Positions 11,290 through 23,575 of a DNA stretch of 64,000 nt are shown piece by piece; positions within the stretch are counted from its first letter, which is position 1; the number at the start of each line of letters is the position of its first letter. The stretch is from Panorpa germanica (taxonomy: Eukaryota > Arthropoda > Insecta > Mecoptera > Panorpidae). The stretch is taken from contig OY783204.1 of assembly GCA_963678705.1 (NCBI GenBank), forward strand, positions 18,424,759 to 18,488,758. Direction: 5' to 3'. Both the position numbers and the translations under genes were made by a program. The notes under the pieces were generated by a model. That model was not told the DNA's origin. It ran no database searches and saw nothing but the letters and a program-made list of their open reading frames with translations.

Positions 11290-13435
11290 GGCAATAGCTG
11301 GAAAAATTTAGCAGAATATAGTTATGAGACTGTTTCACTAGTAGGTGTAGAAGAACGCTAGTGTTATACTTAAATATTAAAAAACGTATATTTCCTTTTC
11401 TCCTTTTAAACCACAATTAAAATGCAGTATAAATTAGTGAAGTTTGATGTATGTTTGACTTGTGAACGTGCAGTGTCGTAGATGTTTACGGTGTCGTTAA
11501 ATAATAGCGATGGTGGTTGGTACTCTGGACAACTACGGCTATGGTTGATTATGAGTATCAATTGCTTGGAAGGCTTTCACTTGTGATTAGTTGGTTGAGT
11601 AGCGAGCTCATAGACAACTAAACTACAACTCGGTGCTAACTAGGTAGCGGTTAAACTGTCCCTAATGAAAGTTGAAGTCCACTCAGAAAAAGATAATACA
11701 ATCTGCGTTGAACGCTATATTTATTGTACAAAACATTAAACAAACTTGTAAAATGGAGGAAACAAATAATATGACATAATAAAAAATGAGATAATTTGAA
11801 AGAAACAGCTACAAACACAGTTTATAGCTATGTACAATTTTCTGCTGAAAAAGACAAGCATTAGATTTTTCTTTTCTGCTTGTATATATTGAAGCCAGTA
11901 GTAAAAAACCAGGTTTTAAATTAAAAACATATCAGAAAAACTTTCTCTGTCCAAAAAGCTAAGTTCTCATTAACCTTTTTTGGTTTCTTAAAAATGTGTC
12001 GGCAATTGGTTCTCAGGCTTTGGTATCATTCTTAAAGGGAATCAAATCTTGAATGAATTTCATCTTTATAACTTTTCTCTAAAACTATTAGTTGGTGAAA
12101 TAACACAAAATTTTTTTTTCTAAAACTATTAATAATGGGTTTAGAGTGATAATATATCCAAGCAAGGATCGAAACATTGACTCCGAATGGCAATTTCAAG
12201 TTGGCGACTCCATTTTAATTTTTTTGTGGTAGTACAAATCTGGCTGATACCCATAAAGGTAGCGAGCCTTGAAATTGGTAGTAGAAGCCAACAACTGTGA
12301 AAGACAATTTCTATAAGAGAAATACAAAATGAACCTTGAAATTACTTTGTTGTGCAAGACAATATTCTACCTGTTAATAGGTAAAAAGAGATATGCCCAA
12401 CTAATAATACTAAAGTACTCTACTCTACTACCAAAATCATCTTATGTAACTTATCACATCTTAATAATTACCAATTAATCATTAAAAGCAGTTTCAGAGA
12501 ATTGGACAACAATTATTACAAGCACTTAGCAATATGAAGTAATCTGCTGAATACACAAATGCAAATTTTTCATCCGTCAACTCAAGAGCTTCGACTCTTC
12601 ATGCCACTTCATTTCCATTCCTCGTTACAAATGTAAAACCACTTAAATTTCTATTACCAACAACTTGCTTTGATCAGCTATCGTTTGCCGAAGAGACTAA
12701 TCGAAATACTCGTCGTCAAATGTCGTCACATTGCTGAACCGAGTCATTTAAAACGACATTGTGAAGTTGTTCGAACACATATTGCAGTCGTACGAGTTTG
12801 TACAAGTACAAGTTCAACTAAGTTGTAACAACTAGACGTCATAAATGAATGAGCATTAGTCGCTTGGGAGTACGAGTGAGTGTATGAGTGTGTTTGACAC
12901 CTACGTGTTTACTATGATTTGAGATATTCTCATAATTGTATTCTATTGTTATGCATTGTTCAAATATTTGTTCACGTAAGAATACAGGGTGTGTAATAAT
13001 AATGCGCTTTATATGTTATTGTGCATTATTTTGTTTGATTGCAGCTAGTGGTCTATATAATAAACTGTCTTTTTGGGTAATACTCTAAATTATATGTACT
13101 TAGGGTAAGCGTCTATAGGTTGGAATTACCGCATCGAATTTACCTTTCAAATAAAAAAGGCTAGGGAATCGTGGAGAAGAGAAATACGAGTCTACAGAGC
13201 CAACACCTCAGAGTGATTTCCGATCCAAGTTACCTGAGATCGACTTGGTCTTCGAACCATGGCACTTTGGCAATTTGACGGTATCCAATTTATATGACCA
13301 TTCGGATAAACTAAAGACTGTAGTGATTGTGTGTACGCCTTGTCCCCCACTTCTCCTATCTTCTATGTTTCAACGAAAATCCGATGCGGTAGAGCCCACA
13401 TGTGACCGCTTACATATATAGCGATATTACCACTT
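11290..13435. other. AT-rich DNA, no gene seen
   Basis: No gene recognised. ACAGGGTGTGTAATAATAATGC near 12985 resembles a Tc1/mariner end, but no partner end was found. The stretch 12690-12850 has several short dyads but no clear element. Confidence 0.3.
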
Positions 13436-13439
13436 TTAA

Positions 13440-13800
13440 GTTTTACTCCTACTTACAGTTTTGATTTTAAGTTTTAATTTTGCGCTTTAAACTTATGATG
13501 TATGTTTTAGTTATATGCGTTTCTTATGATGATTTACTTCTTATTTTAAATGATACTTAGTGCACATGCGTCGTATGTCAAATAAGGCGTAAAATTCATT
13601 TTTTTGTGACAGTTTGAAGGTTATATGTTAAACTTTTAGTTTTTGTTTAACACAGTTTAGAGTTTGTATACTGCCAAAATTAATATTAAAAAGCATACAG
13701 AAAACGTTAATACATATTACCATATACTATACTTACTTATTATTCTTGCAACTAAAAAATAAAATGAAAACTAAAACAGTAAATGATATTGATTTAGTTT
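13440..13800 (+). repeat. Diverged relative of the 17840-18313 TIR element
   Basis: Shares the order of a CAGTTTTGAT-like start, a CATGCGTCGTA word and an AAAACAGTAAATGATA end with the element at 17840-18313. Similarity is partial, so the family assignment is tentative. Confidence 0.35.
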
Positions 13801-13849
13801 GAAATAGATAAAATATTTTCGTAAATCAACACTAACCTAACGCCCGGGT

Positions 13850-14150
13850 TTAATCCGATATTATAATGTTCCATTTTATGATAATGTTCTAGTATGAAAG
13901 GTAACGTGGCTGCCTGACGGGAACCTAATCTTTTTCTACCCGATATGGTTCTAGTCAGGGACCTAATAGAGTTCTAATAGGGTCAACCATGTTGGATTCT
14001 AGTCTAGGGTAAAATTTATTAATACAATAAAATTTAATGTAGATGGAAGAGTTACCTTACTAAGCTTAGTCTTTCACAGTCATATCATAGAAATAATAAT
14101 ATTTGTTAAAATTTGTTTTTCCTTGTGAGTTCCTCCATCTCGTTTGTAGT
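13850..14150 (+). repeat. Dispersed repeat, partner at 30745-30985
   Basis: Direct repeat of 30745-30985. Shared blocks include TTCTAGTATGAA/TTTTAGTAGTGAA, GGCTGCCTGACG, TTGGATT, TTTATTAATA, AGTCTTTCA/GGTCTTTCA and TTAAAATTTGTTT. The internal TTTATTAATA and general build resemble an LTR, but I found neither TG...CA ends nor a TSD. Confidence 0.5.
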
Positions 14151-14582
14151 ATTAGAGTATATGTGATGTAACACGCTTTATCCCTGAAGGCTACCCTCGC
14201 AACGATCATTTCTCAAACTTGTTTTTTTGTAACCAAACACCTATCGCCTGAAATATCTGACTGAACGTAACTTGATACGTAATTACCTTAAAGATACCAA
14301 CTCATTGAGTAGATTCAATCACTCCTGATGTCAGACAGTTATTAATTTAATTTAATCTCTTGACGTTTTACATTCACACTATCGATCACTTCTGTTAATA
14401 GAGAATAGGATTAGTATTTCTACAAATAGTTTATAGGATATTAACACAACAGACCAGACGCTCCTATTGATATTGTATCTGGTTCGCATTAAGATATTTG
14501 AGGCTCTTGGTTTATAAACTGTAAGACCTCTTTTGCATCTACTTCTTATTCCAAATGATGCTGTTTTTTTGTAGATTTGTAG

Positions 14583-14795
14583 ATAATTTCACGGCGGATG
14601 AGATTGAATAGTAAATTAGATAAAATAAGTTATAATAAGTTCCTTTGTACATCTTTTATTTGTTCCTATATAATTATATATTAATGTAATTGAAATGTAA
14701 AAAATTAAGAGGAATAGAATAAGTAGACAAAGCAGCACATATGGGCGGAAGCCTGGAAGGTGTTATTAAATTTAATAAATGAAAAAAAAAAAAAA
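14583..14795 (+). mobile_element. 5'-truncated LINE 3' end with 13-bp TSD
   Basis: A 213-bp insert ends AATAAATGAAAAAAAAA. It is flanked by the perfect 13-bp duplication TGTAGATTTGTAG at 14570-14582 and 14796-14808. Only 3' untranslated sequence is present, so the LINE clade cannot be told. The perfect TSD and A tail point to a fairly young insertion. It differs in sequence from the LINE at 7925. Confidence 0.85.
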
Positions 14796-14808
14796 TGTAG
14801 ATTTGTAG

Positions 14809-16110
14809 TTCGACAAAATACCTTTTCTGAATTTGGTTGACTTAGGTTTAGTAAGTGAAACAGTTCTGGATTTTATTTTAACACATTTATATCAACACGT
14901 GTTTAAACCGGCAACAGAACTTTCGAACCTTGTGAACCTACTAAAAGAACAAGTTAAAACTAAATATTTCATAACAATAGATAAAGAAATGACCAAATAA
15001 TCAAAATAACATAATATTCCAGTTAAACTAAAAAATACAAAATATGTTAAATTATGGTGGGATTTTGTTTCAACAATGGTCTTTTCTTTTTGTACTTATT
15101 TCAAATGGCTACAGACCATGTACTCCTTAACGGTAATCTGGCACGGATTTTATTAATAACACACCCTTTATCACTGTCGGATCAACATTATGAGCTATAT
15201 GGACTGCAGAGCAGGGCAGCGCCTAAGCAACTCCAATTTTAACCATCCACGGGCCCGTGGATGAAAGACACACAATGAATTGTATCTAGTAACAATTATC
15301 TGCCAAATTGGATTATATCTAGTCAAAACTGCCTGACAAAAATGATCAACTGAATTGTAATCTACTTGAGGACTGAGACGACCATTTAAGCATTATAATA
15401 TTCTCCAAAAAATTCTCATGTGTTAGCTTCATAATAAATTAAAGAAATCATAAATTTTCGTAGTATTCAATAAACAAAACAGTCTGCTCCTACTGATACA
15501 CCCTCCATAAGACAGATCTCCATATATCCTTATATATTGTAATGTAAATAACCACTTGTATGTTTTATAGATTTATATTTGGAATCTTACAATAGCATTT
15601 AATTTAAACAACATAAAACTTAACCAAATTCATGTGTCCCTGCCTACTAAAATCATGTCAAGATAATAAAACAAAGTGTCGGCAGGGAGGAGGGGGGTGT
15701 CGTTGAGGTCATTTACAAAAACAGAAGAGCAGCGAAACATGTTGCACCCACAATGACTGCCAAATAATAAGCAGTGTGAAAAGATGTTTAAAAATGAATG
15801 CATTATTCATTGCACGTCTTAAGTCGAAATCTTCATTGGTGGTTTAATATTCTTTACAGTCGAACTGAGTCACTCGTTGCACTTTTAAATGTTTTTGGAC
15901 CGGTGTTTGCTGTTTATTTACTTGTTGTGGCTGGGAACTGAAGATCAGTAAGTTGGCAACGATTCGGTCGGCTTAGTTATCTGCTAAATATGACTTCCAA
16001 CGTTTTATTTAGTGTGAAAAACTCTGACTAAATTTCTTTAAAGACTATTTTAAAATTGGGAGAAACATTGGTTTAATATTCAATAAAGAGAAGTTCCAAA
16101 AAAGTTAAAT
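14809..16110. other. AT-rich DNA, no gene seen
   Basis: No gene. A short G-rich run, GGCAGGGAGGAGGGGGGTGT, near 15678-15700 is the only compositional outlier. Confidence 0.35.
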
Positions 16111-16114
16111 TTAA

Positions 16115-16230
16115 GGTGAAACGATACTTGGCCATTTTTCTCGCGAAATATATTATAATTATGACAAACCCTTAGAAATGTCAGCGCCATCTATATTTCG
16201 AGAGAGAAAATGGCCAAGTATCGTTTCACC
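16115..16230. mobile_element. 116-bp TTAA MITE, GGTGAAACGATACTTGGCC ends (copy 1)
   Basis: Starts GGTGAAACGATACTTGGCC and ends with its reverse complement. The inverted ends are about 38 bp and take up most of the element. TTAA flanks both sides (16111-16114, 16231-16234). It is an internal-deletion relative of the 395-bp copy at 42382-42776, with which it shares TTATGACAA(A)CCCTTAGAAATG. Confidence 0.88.
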
Positions 16231-16389
16231 TTAAGATATGGTTGTTGTTTTACGTTTGAAAATATTTATTTTAGTAGAGATAAAATTTCACATTCATTTT
16301 ACGAGATTATCATAGAAAAAGAAACAAGATATATCTGTCTTTGTAACTTTAATGGTTTATTTGCAACTTCATTCAATACTGATACGGTA

Positions 16390-16538
16390 GTGAGGCCACT
16401 TGAAGTGATTTTGCCATTTGTAGTTCATATCACTAACATTTCCCTTGAACGAGTGAAATCAAATTGAATTGTTTCATGACAAAAAAAATATACGCATCTT
16501 CAATATGATGTGAAAGTGAATCCAAAATATTTACTGGG
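16390..16538 (+). mobile_element. CCCAGTAAACA-type MITE, 3' part (copy 1)
   Basis: The 3' part matches 17494-17747: GATTTTGCCATTTGTAG (as in the 24619 copy), CATGACAAAAAAA, ACGCATCTTCAATATGATGT and AATATTTACTGGG. The 5' half is too diverged to place. Confidence 0.6.
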
Positions 16539-16789
16539 TGGTGTAAAATAGGCTTGTGAACTCATTTTTTAGAGGTCGCTTTTTTAGTTAATGATTCAAA
16601 TATACGTTAATATGTATACGTAAATGTTACCGGAAATGTAGCTAAGTAAAATTTGAATAGCTTTTATCGCTTGTGTTACTTCTGCGTATGTCGTCACAGA
16701 GGTAATGACGAAATCGAGATACTGTTTTTTTTACGGCAATTATACTATAAAATTTGATGTATGGTATTGGATGTATGACTTAGTTCTTA

Positions 16790-17030
16790 GTAGGAAATGA
16801 TGTATTACACGCAACACTCGTATCTCTGTTGTATAAAAGAGATGGAAAATCATTGGATGTGACATCACATGCAGATTCAATTTTTATAACATGTATCCCT
16901 TTAAAAATTAAAGGGTCTTGAATGACTATTTTTAATGTTAATATCTTCTATAATATTGTGATTTATTTACAAATAATTGAACATTTGAGGTACTGATAGC
17001 TAAGTAATGGGTTCACAAGTCTATTTCGCA
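16790..17030 (+). repeat. Diverged 3' half of the CAATGGGCTTGTGTCC family
   Basis: Shares ATCCCTTTAA.AATTAAAG, AATAATTGAACATTTGAGGT and a final ATGGGTT.AC.AGTCTA-like end with 51085-51716. This is an old relative, heavily diverged. Confidence 0.4.
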
Positions 17031-17169
17031 AAAATTATTTTAAAATAACCTCAACATTTATTTATCAGTTAATTAAAGGAATATCCACGAAACCAATACT
17101 ACTCTAGCCTCAGGGTCAGGAGTACCCGTCCACCTTAGCAAGCGTGGTAACAAACCATACAATTTTTGA

Positions 17170-17240
17170 CATCAGCGTAGGAGGTGGTTAGTGCTTTGTG
17201 GTTCGTGGTTCGTGGTTCAGATCCACTCGTTGAGATTTAC
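17170..17240 (+). repeat. tRNA-like promoter remnant, possible SINE head
   Basis: GGTGGTTAGTGCTTTG resembles an A box context and GGTTCAGATCC a B box. Between them GTGGTTC is repeated three times. It cannot fold as an intact tRNA by eye. A decayed SINE head or pseudo-tRNA is the likely reading. Confidence 0.3.
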
Positions 17241-17493
17241 TCATTAGTAGGATGTCAACGGCCTGTTGTTTGGCATCTTAAATATTTGTTTACTTGTTTA
17301 TACATATTTGTCCATGCCTAAATCGGTAGAGTGAAGTCCAACAAATAAATCATTCAGGTATGAATAAGGAAATTGCGCTGGAGTAATGTTTAATTGCAGA
17401 TTAAAATCTGACGGATGATTCAATTGTTCTTCGGTTTAAATAGCTGTTTAGTGTGTGTGTAATATTAGGTTATAAAGTAATCTTTTATTACGT

Positions 17494-17747
17494 CCCAGTA
17501 AACAATTTGGTGAAGTGCCCTATTTAGTGACGTTTCTCTCACTATTTCACTTTAATTATAGTTCGCATTAACTTTATTTTCATTTGTATTCCGACAGGTG
17601 GAGTGGTTCCGTCACCTGTAGCCGATAAAGTAGACATTTTATATGAAAAAATGTGAGAAACTGAACTATAAATGAACTCTTTTATGACAAAAAAATCATG
17701 ACGCATCTTCAATATGATGTCAAAGTGACTCCAAAATGTTTACTGGG
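17494..17747 (+). mobile_element. 254-bp MITE with CCCAGTAAACA ends (copy 2)
   Basis: Starts CCCAGTAAACAATTTGGTGA and ends (reverse complement) CCCAGTAAACATTTTGGAGT. An inverted copy is at 24619-24852 and a 3' part at 16390-16538. No clear target duplication is visible, so the superfamily is open. Confidence 0.75.
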
Positions 17748-17839
17748 GTGGTATAGCTATGATGATGCGGAAGAACTGTTTTTGTAGACATCTGTCAAAA
17801 GAATTTCAATATTAAATCGCTCAGAAGATTATAAATAAA

Positions 17840-18313
17840 GCCAATTTCACACTCACTGTTTTGATGCGATTTCAGGTTTTCAGAATAGGTATTCCTAGCC
17901 AAATTCGTTTTTAATTTGAGTTTAGTTAATTTGGTTGGTGCGCATGCGTCGTTAGTAATATAAATTTTTACAGTTGAACATATTTGAATGTATAATAATT
18001 AAAATTGCTCTTTTTAATAACTATTAGTAATTGATATTATTTTTACTTCTTTATTTTAGACAAACTGACATTGTTTTAAAAATAAATCCTACAGACAGAT
18101 TGTCAGATTTTCGAGATTAAAAATATAATATAGTTTTTTTTTTAATTTAGTATTTTTAATTTAGAAACATTGAATCTTGTAAGGTTCTAAAAAAAAAACA
18201 AAGTAAACGTAAATTAAATTCTAAATTAAAAATGGTACAGGGAATGAGTATTCATATTCCTATATGCTATACAATTTAAATTAAACACAAAATTAAAACA
18301 GTGAGTGGAAATG
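17840..18313. mobile_element. Putative TIR element with CACTCACTGTTTT ends
   Basis: The left end CCAATTTCACACTCACTGTT and the right end (reverse complement) ATTTCCACTCACTGTTTTAA match over about 18 bases with a 2-base gap. Sub-terminal GGTATTCCTA and GGAATATGA words also sit in mirror positions. The target duplication is unclear. A diverged relative is at 13440-13800. Confidence 0.45.
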
Positions 18314-18639
18314 ATACTTAACAATGGAGTAAAAAATATTCTTGTTAGTTATTAAAGGACTTAGTCTTTCTTTTTATAGATTCGGAATTTGAATATGTTC
18401 TCCAATGTAGTGAAGAACATTTTTTTATATGACCGCATCAGTTTCTGAGCGTTTCTCATAATTACAGATTCATTATCAAGTACATACATACACCTGGAAC
18501 ATTATCACAGGTGATCTAATACAATACAGTGTAATGCAGTTGTGTTACTGTCAACTGTGTTAAAAATTCTATACAAATATACCACTTATATTTAATGGAA
18601 CTATTCAAACACTCATGTCTTTGACTATAACATTGGAAT

Positions 18640-18716
18640 AAAACACCGACCGATATATCTCAATAGCTTAGAGCAACACGTACTAAGTTAGAGATCTGAG
18701 TTTGCATCCAGTTCCG
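18640..18716 (+). repeat. tRNA-like remnant, possible SINE head
   Basis: ATAGCTTAGAGCAACACGTA resembles an A box and GAGTTTGCATCCAG a degenerate B box at roughly tRNA spacing. There is no acceptor-stem pairing that I trust and no A tail. Confidence 0.3.
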
Positions 18717-18719
18717 ATA

Positions 18720-21374
18720 GATAATATTATTCCTTGGTTAATCGTTGATATGAACATGAACGACTTCCTAAACGTATTCCTATTCATAACAATACTTCTA
18801 AATACAATAAAAAGTTAAAAACAAACTTAAATTAAACTAAGATTGTGTGACTATAATTCAAATTACGAGAGTTCGGTGGTTGGTTGGTTGGTATAAAAAT
18901 AAAGATAATTTATAGCCATATTAAAACCTTCTGAAATGGGTACTAAGTTTTTTCAAGTTGTAATCTAAATTTATTTAAAATTTGTAAGTGGGAGCTCTGC
19001 TTATAACTATATGCAAAAAAGAAATTATTATTTTCGAGTAAGACCTATAAGTCACTGGTACATTGGTGCTGAGTAAAAACCAATAAAATATTGACCAATA
19101 AGAATGACAAATTATTGACATATTTTTGGAAGAATTTTAATGTAGAAAGTTCATATATTACAACAGCGTCACATTAAACGTCTATTTTTAATCAGTTTCT
19201 CTCGTTCAACGTGATTCACGAGGTATTTGCATTTCGTTGACTTGATTTGTTGGTCCACGTTGTGTTGCGTTGTTAACTTCGGTATTTATTTCAAACAATA
19301 AAATCTTTACCAAAGGATTTTTATTATCGAATTCTCTTTCTTCCAACGGAACTCTGACGTCCATTAAAATAAGACGCGGGCCGGGCGCCTCGCTTGCACT
19401 GCAGCTCTAGCTCTACTTCCTACAAGTTTAAAGGTCCAATACACACTTGAATATGCTGGGCTTGGCTCCGAATCGAGCATGCTCACGGTTAAATGCAATG
19501 CACGATCGAAATATATGTAGCCAACATCAGCTAACAAATAATTGTCGCGGTCTCGCATATTAGTTAAAATAATTTTTAATCTGAAGAAATAATAAAACTA
19601 ATTTTTATATTTAACAACAATATGTTGTTTTGTTTGTGTCATTGCAAACAGGGATTCCATTTTAGCATTTAAGCTTTTCCACAAGTGCATTGTAACTCTT
19701 TCTCTCTCTCTCTGTCTCCCTTTTATAACCTTAATGGTGTACTATTTGCGCCTAACGTCCCAAAGTGGTCTCCATTTCCGATACTGACTTAACTAAGCTT
19801 ACAAAAAACTTCTATAGTAGAATCAACAACTTTAGGAAAATTCACACCAGACAATATGGTATTAGAAAATGGTAAATACCCAATGCAAAACTACATTGTA
19901 TTAAATAAGTAACTTTAAGTTAGTTATAAGTTGTTTAAATAGTTATAAGTTACTTTTAAGATCACTTAAAAGAATTGCTTTCCCCTTTTTGCACATACAA
20001 AAGAATTCTCTTCAAGATTACTCTTTATCCAACTCCATTTTAAAAATAGAAACTTTAAAATTATAATAATGATAGCTCTAGCTAGTTTATTTAAAATAAA
20101 CATAAGAAATGTAAAACAAGTGTACAAAAAATTCATATATCAATAAAGATACTTCGAACTTGAACTCCGATACTGACCGGTCGGATCGTGTTGGCACTGA
20201 TCGTCAAGCCGAGCGCACCTACCACGTGTTGCGGAGTCGACAATGCACTGTGTATTTTCTATTCGCTGGTCGTTAGTTTGTGAGTTCTAAAATTAATTAA
20301 TGAGCACTCGTTGCTAATTTGTTTGGTATTCTTAAGTTCTATGTTACTTCAATTATTTAAGGGCATATGCGTATATTTAATGTCCATTTAGTGATGCGCC
20401 CTATTACACATCCGCAATGTACTACACCACCGACTATGTTCAGCGCATCCTTATCGGTCCATCAAGTTTCCCCAACAAGTTATATCTCCAACATATGCGA
20501 GTGTGTATTGGGCCCTTTACTACACATTTATTCTTCGTATTTCCGTGGGATTTCTTTTATTGAATCAACTTGCATTTCTTATGTGAAACTATGTATGTAT
20601 TATGATTGAAATTAACATTTTGATGTTGCAACGTTATTACAATTCTTGAAAGACGTCAAGAAATAACAAGAATTTACATAAACCTAAACTTACTGTAGCT
20701 ATGGAATGTAAACGATTGAGTTTTGTTTTTGATTGCTCAAAGGTACGTCAAAGTATACCATTTCGGCAGTATACAAGGTGCGGCTGTTTCTAAACGAGAC
20801 TAATGCTACTATAGATGAACTACGAATGCCCGAAATATATATGACCGGCAGCTGTGTATCGTGAGAGACACGAAAACATCCATTTTTTAATTAGTTTTAA
20901 AGAAAAACTTCATCCACTATTGAAACATTGATAATGGATTTTGTTAATATAAAGTATATTTATTTCCAAGATTTTCTTTCGTATTAAAAACTTACAAATT
21001 ATTGTATTTTATTATTTATTAAAATAATAAATTGTTAAATTAGTATTGGTAAATAATAAATTATTATAACTATTATAATATAAAATGTAATTTGGTATGC
21101 AAAACCAAAGAAACTCCTTTTTTAAAAGAATAGTTCTTTAATAGTTTTTTCTTAGGGTAATAAAATTGTGTATAGATAGCATATCTTGTAATAAACCCAT
21201 ATTTGCCAATTAATTATTAAAATAATGGCAATAAATGTTTTCTTCAAAATAAAGTGCTGTCGGTTTATCCCGATAAAATATAAAATACATACTTTATTAT
21301 TTATGGTGAGAAATTTGCGCTAACTAAAACATTAAAATAACATATTTAAAAAAAATGCAAAATCAGTCAACGGC
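18720..21374. other. AT-rich DNA with a small GC-richer patch, no gene seen
   Basis: The patch near 19370-19520 is GC-richer and gives a 64-codon minus-strand frame with no domain. AATAAAGATACTTCGAACTTG near 20143 resembles a LINE 3' end, but no TSD was found. Confidence 0.3.
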
Positions 21375-21377
21375 TAA

Positions 21378-21755
21378 TGCCGGTTTCACACCAGAGAGAC
21401 AGTTCAATAAAGCAATAAGTTCAATAAACCAATGTTTACACCAAACAGACAGTTCTTAAACATTTTTGTCTTTTATTGCTGTTTTAGTAAACAAAACACA
21501 TTCCCATCTGGAGTTGGTAAGATCAAAGAAGAATAAGTTTGTTTTAGTTTTTTAGTCTGCTTGGTTTGAACATGTAGTTTTGTTTTTTGTGAACATTTGC
21601 GCTAGTCAGTTGTTGTTTATCATGTTTATAATTTTTATGGGACGTTCAGTGTGAACAGTCTGTTTTTGAAAAACAGAACTGTTTTAAAGTAAAACAAAAC
21701 ATGATTTGGTTTTGTTTTTTGACAACAAAACTGTTTCTCTAGTGTGAAACCGGCA
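21378..21755 (+). mobile_element. PIF/Harbinger-like MITE (copy 2)
   Basis: Starts TGCCGGTTTCACACCAGAGA and ends (reverse complement) TGCCGGTTTCACACTAGAGA. Flanks are TAA on the left and TTA on the right, so the TWA duplication is imperfect. The MADF-like segment of copy 1 is deleted here. Confidence 0.75.
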
Positions 21756-22550
21756 TTAATCTGTCGCACTGGGTGAAGGAGTTTTATATTTTGAAAAAGA
21801 CTTCAAGTTCGTCAAGTTCAATTCTAAACCAGAAGTCAGTGGCAGAAGAGCAAATATTAACAAATACAAAATAACAATGAACGACACTTAATTAAACTTG
21901 AACTCTTATTTCAATTTAATAACTTTAATTCGAAAATAAATACATGGAAAGTCGCTACCGTGCAAACCGAGCACGTAACACAAATAGATTTTATATCTCT
22001 GGCACTTAGCAACATACTCTTTACTTAGCAAAACCGGAATTTCCGGAATAACTAAGTAAAACGAAGCAATAATTCATTTTTAATTAAAATCAAATGAATA
22101 AATCAATTTCAATAAACATAATTATGGATAGGAAATCGAATAAATGTATAGAGACTTCACCATCATAAATAGGCACATAAAAATGTTATAAATAAAATGG
22201 ACATTCATTGATTCACGTATATAGAGCACTAGACGTTGTAGAGCAATAGTGGCACTTAAATAACCACGAGCTATTTGTAAATATCCATTAGGAAATTAAT
22301 TCCTGAATCGTAGTTGATTCTGAATCAAATATTAAAATAGAAATGATGTAAAAACAATAAATGGTGTGCATAAATCGTTTGGATACTAAAGGTAACTTTT
22401 CATTTATTAAAAAATAAAATTGATTTGTGTAAAAAAATATGTCTGCGTACGCAGTTGATATAAAAACAGAATAATTTTGTTCAGATAAATACTCTGATTG
22501 AATCATAAACACTAAATATTTAATAAATTGTTATAACACTATCTTGTTAC
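21756..22550. other. AT-rich DNA, no gene seen
   Basis: A 74-codon minus-strand frame at 22288-22512 shows no domain and is likely chance. Confidence 0.35.
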
Positions 22551-23245
22551 TAGAGTTTACCCCCGGCGACGTCTTTTTGGCCAATAAAATAATTCGTAAT
22601 TACATTTCATATTTAACTCTATTTTTAAATTTAAATAATAAACTCGCTCAATAATAAATTGACTAAAAAAATATATTTTTTTTATCAAAATAAAAAATAT
22701 TTTCAATTTATGCGTTATTTGAGTAACGTTTTTTCAAAATTTGGGGTTTTTTTTTCGATTCGGAAATAAGTTATCAAGGTTAGTCTATATACAAAATTTC
22801 AACTTTCTAGCAGTTTTTACTCTCGACAAAAACTGCCCCAGCGCCCCCAAATAAAACTTTGAAATTTTGAATTTTTTTTTAATAATAATATACTTAATTA
22901 TTCTACAATCCAGAATATGAACTTGCTCCAAAGTTCCCTACCGGGCCCCCAATTTTTCGAACGCCCCCTTTTTCTCTTTTTGAATGTATAATTTTTGAAA
23001 AATGTCAGCATTGACCATTATAATACACATGCAAAATTTCACCTTTCTATCTTTTACGAATAAAAAGTTATACAGCAAAAAAGCCCAACTTTTTTTCAGT
23101 TTTTCCAAAATTACGGGCTTCCAGGAAATTCAGGGAAAAATCCAGGGACGCCAAAAGTCTTAGAATTTTTTCTCTACGAAATAGGAAATTTTCAAACATT
23201 GACGGAGCCGTTTTCGAGCTACCATACAAAATTCAGTACATATAA
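22551..23245 (+). repeat. About 700-bp repeat, copy C
   Basis: Third copy of the unit tandemly repeated at 6371-7909, starting CTAGAGTTTACCCCC and ending CCATACAAAATTCAGTAC. It lacks the second arm of the GTCGCA dyad (CCCCCGGCGACGTC) and carries small deletions. It shows that the unit is dispersed as well as tandem. Confidence 0.8.
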
Positions 23246-23371
23246 GTACATAAAATTCAAACATATAAGAATATAAACATACAGTTGGAACATTATAATA
23301 TAGGATAATACTTTCTTTAGTCTTTCACTAAGTATTTGTTTCAACAGGCCCAACAGTCAATTTTGTTCATA

Positions 23372-23575
23372 TTACTGAACAGTAGTCATACTGATATATA
23401 ATCGGTATACTGATTGAAGTACTGAATCATCCTCTGATAACTCTATTGCAGCAACAAACAATCTGCGGTTAATATTCTTTTCGATGTGTAGATGAAGCCA
23501 ATACATTATACGTCTGATTCGTCGTCTTCTAATAAAAGTGTATGCTATAATCACATCTTCTTCATCACTTGACAT
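23372..23575 (-). pseudogene. PIF/Harbinger transposase N-terminal fragment
   Basis: A 67-codon frame starts MSSDEEDVIIAYTFIRRRR, then IRRIMYWLH, RRLFVAAIELSEDD and a YR step. This is the N-terminal pattern of HARBI1-like transposases: acidic start, long basic patch, W(V/L)HP-like motif, an ELxxDxxxFxxxYR-like segment. The DDE nuclease domain, which would follow, is absent. The ATG at 23573-23575 fits the family's usual start. It may come from the transposon that mobilised the nearby TAA-flanked MITEs, but no sequence link shows that. The match is by pattern recognition. Confidence 0.6.

Noticed and set aside
12983..13010. ACAGGGTGTGTAATAATAATGC as a mariner end
   Set aside because: No inverted partner within a reasonable distance and no transposase piece nearby.
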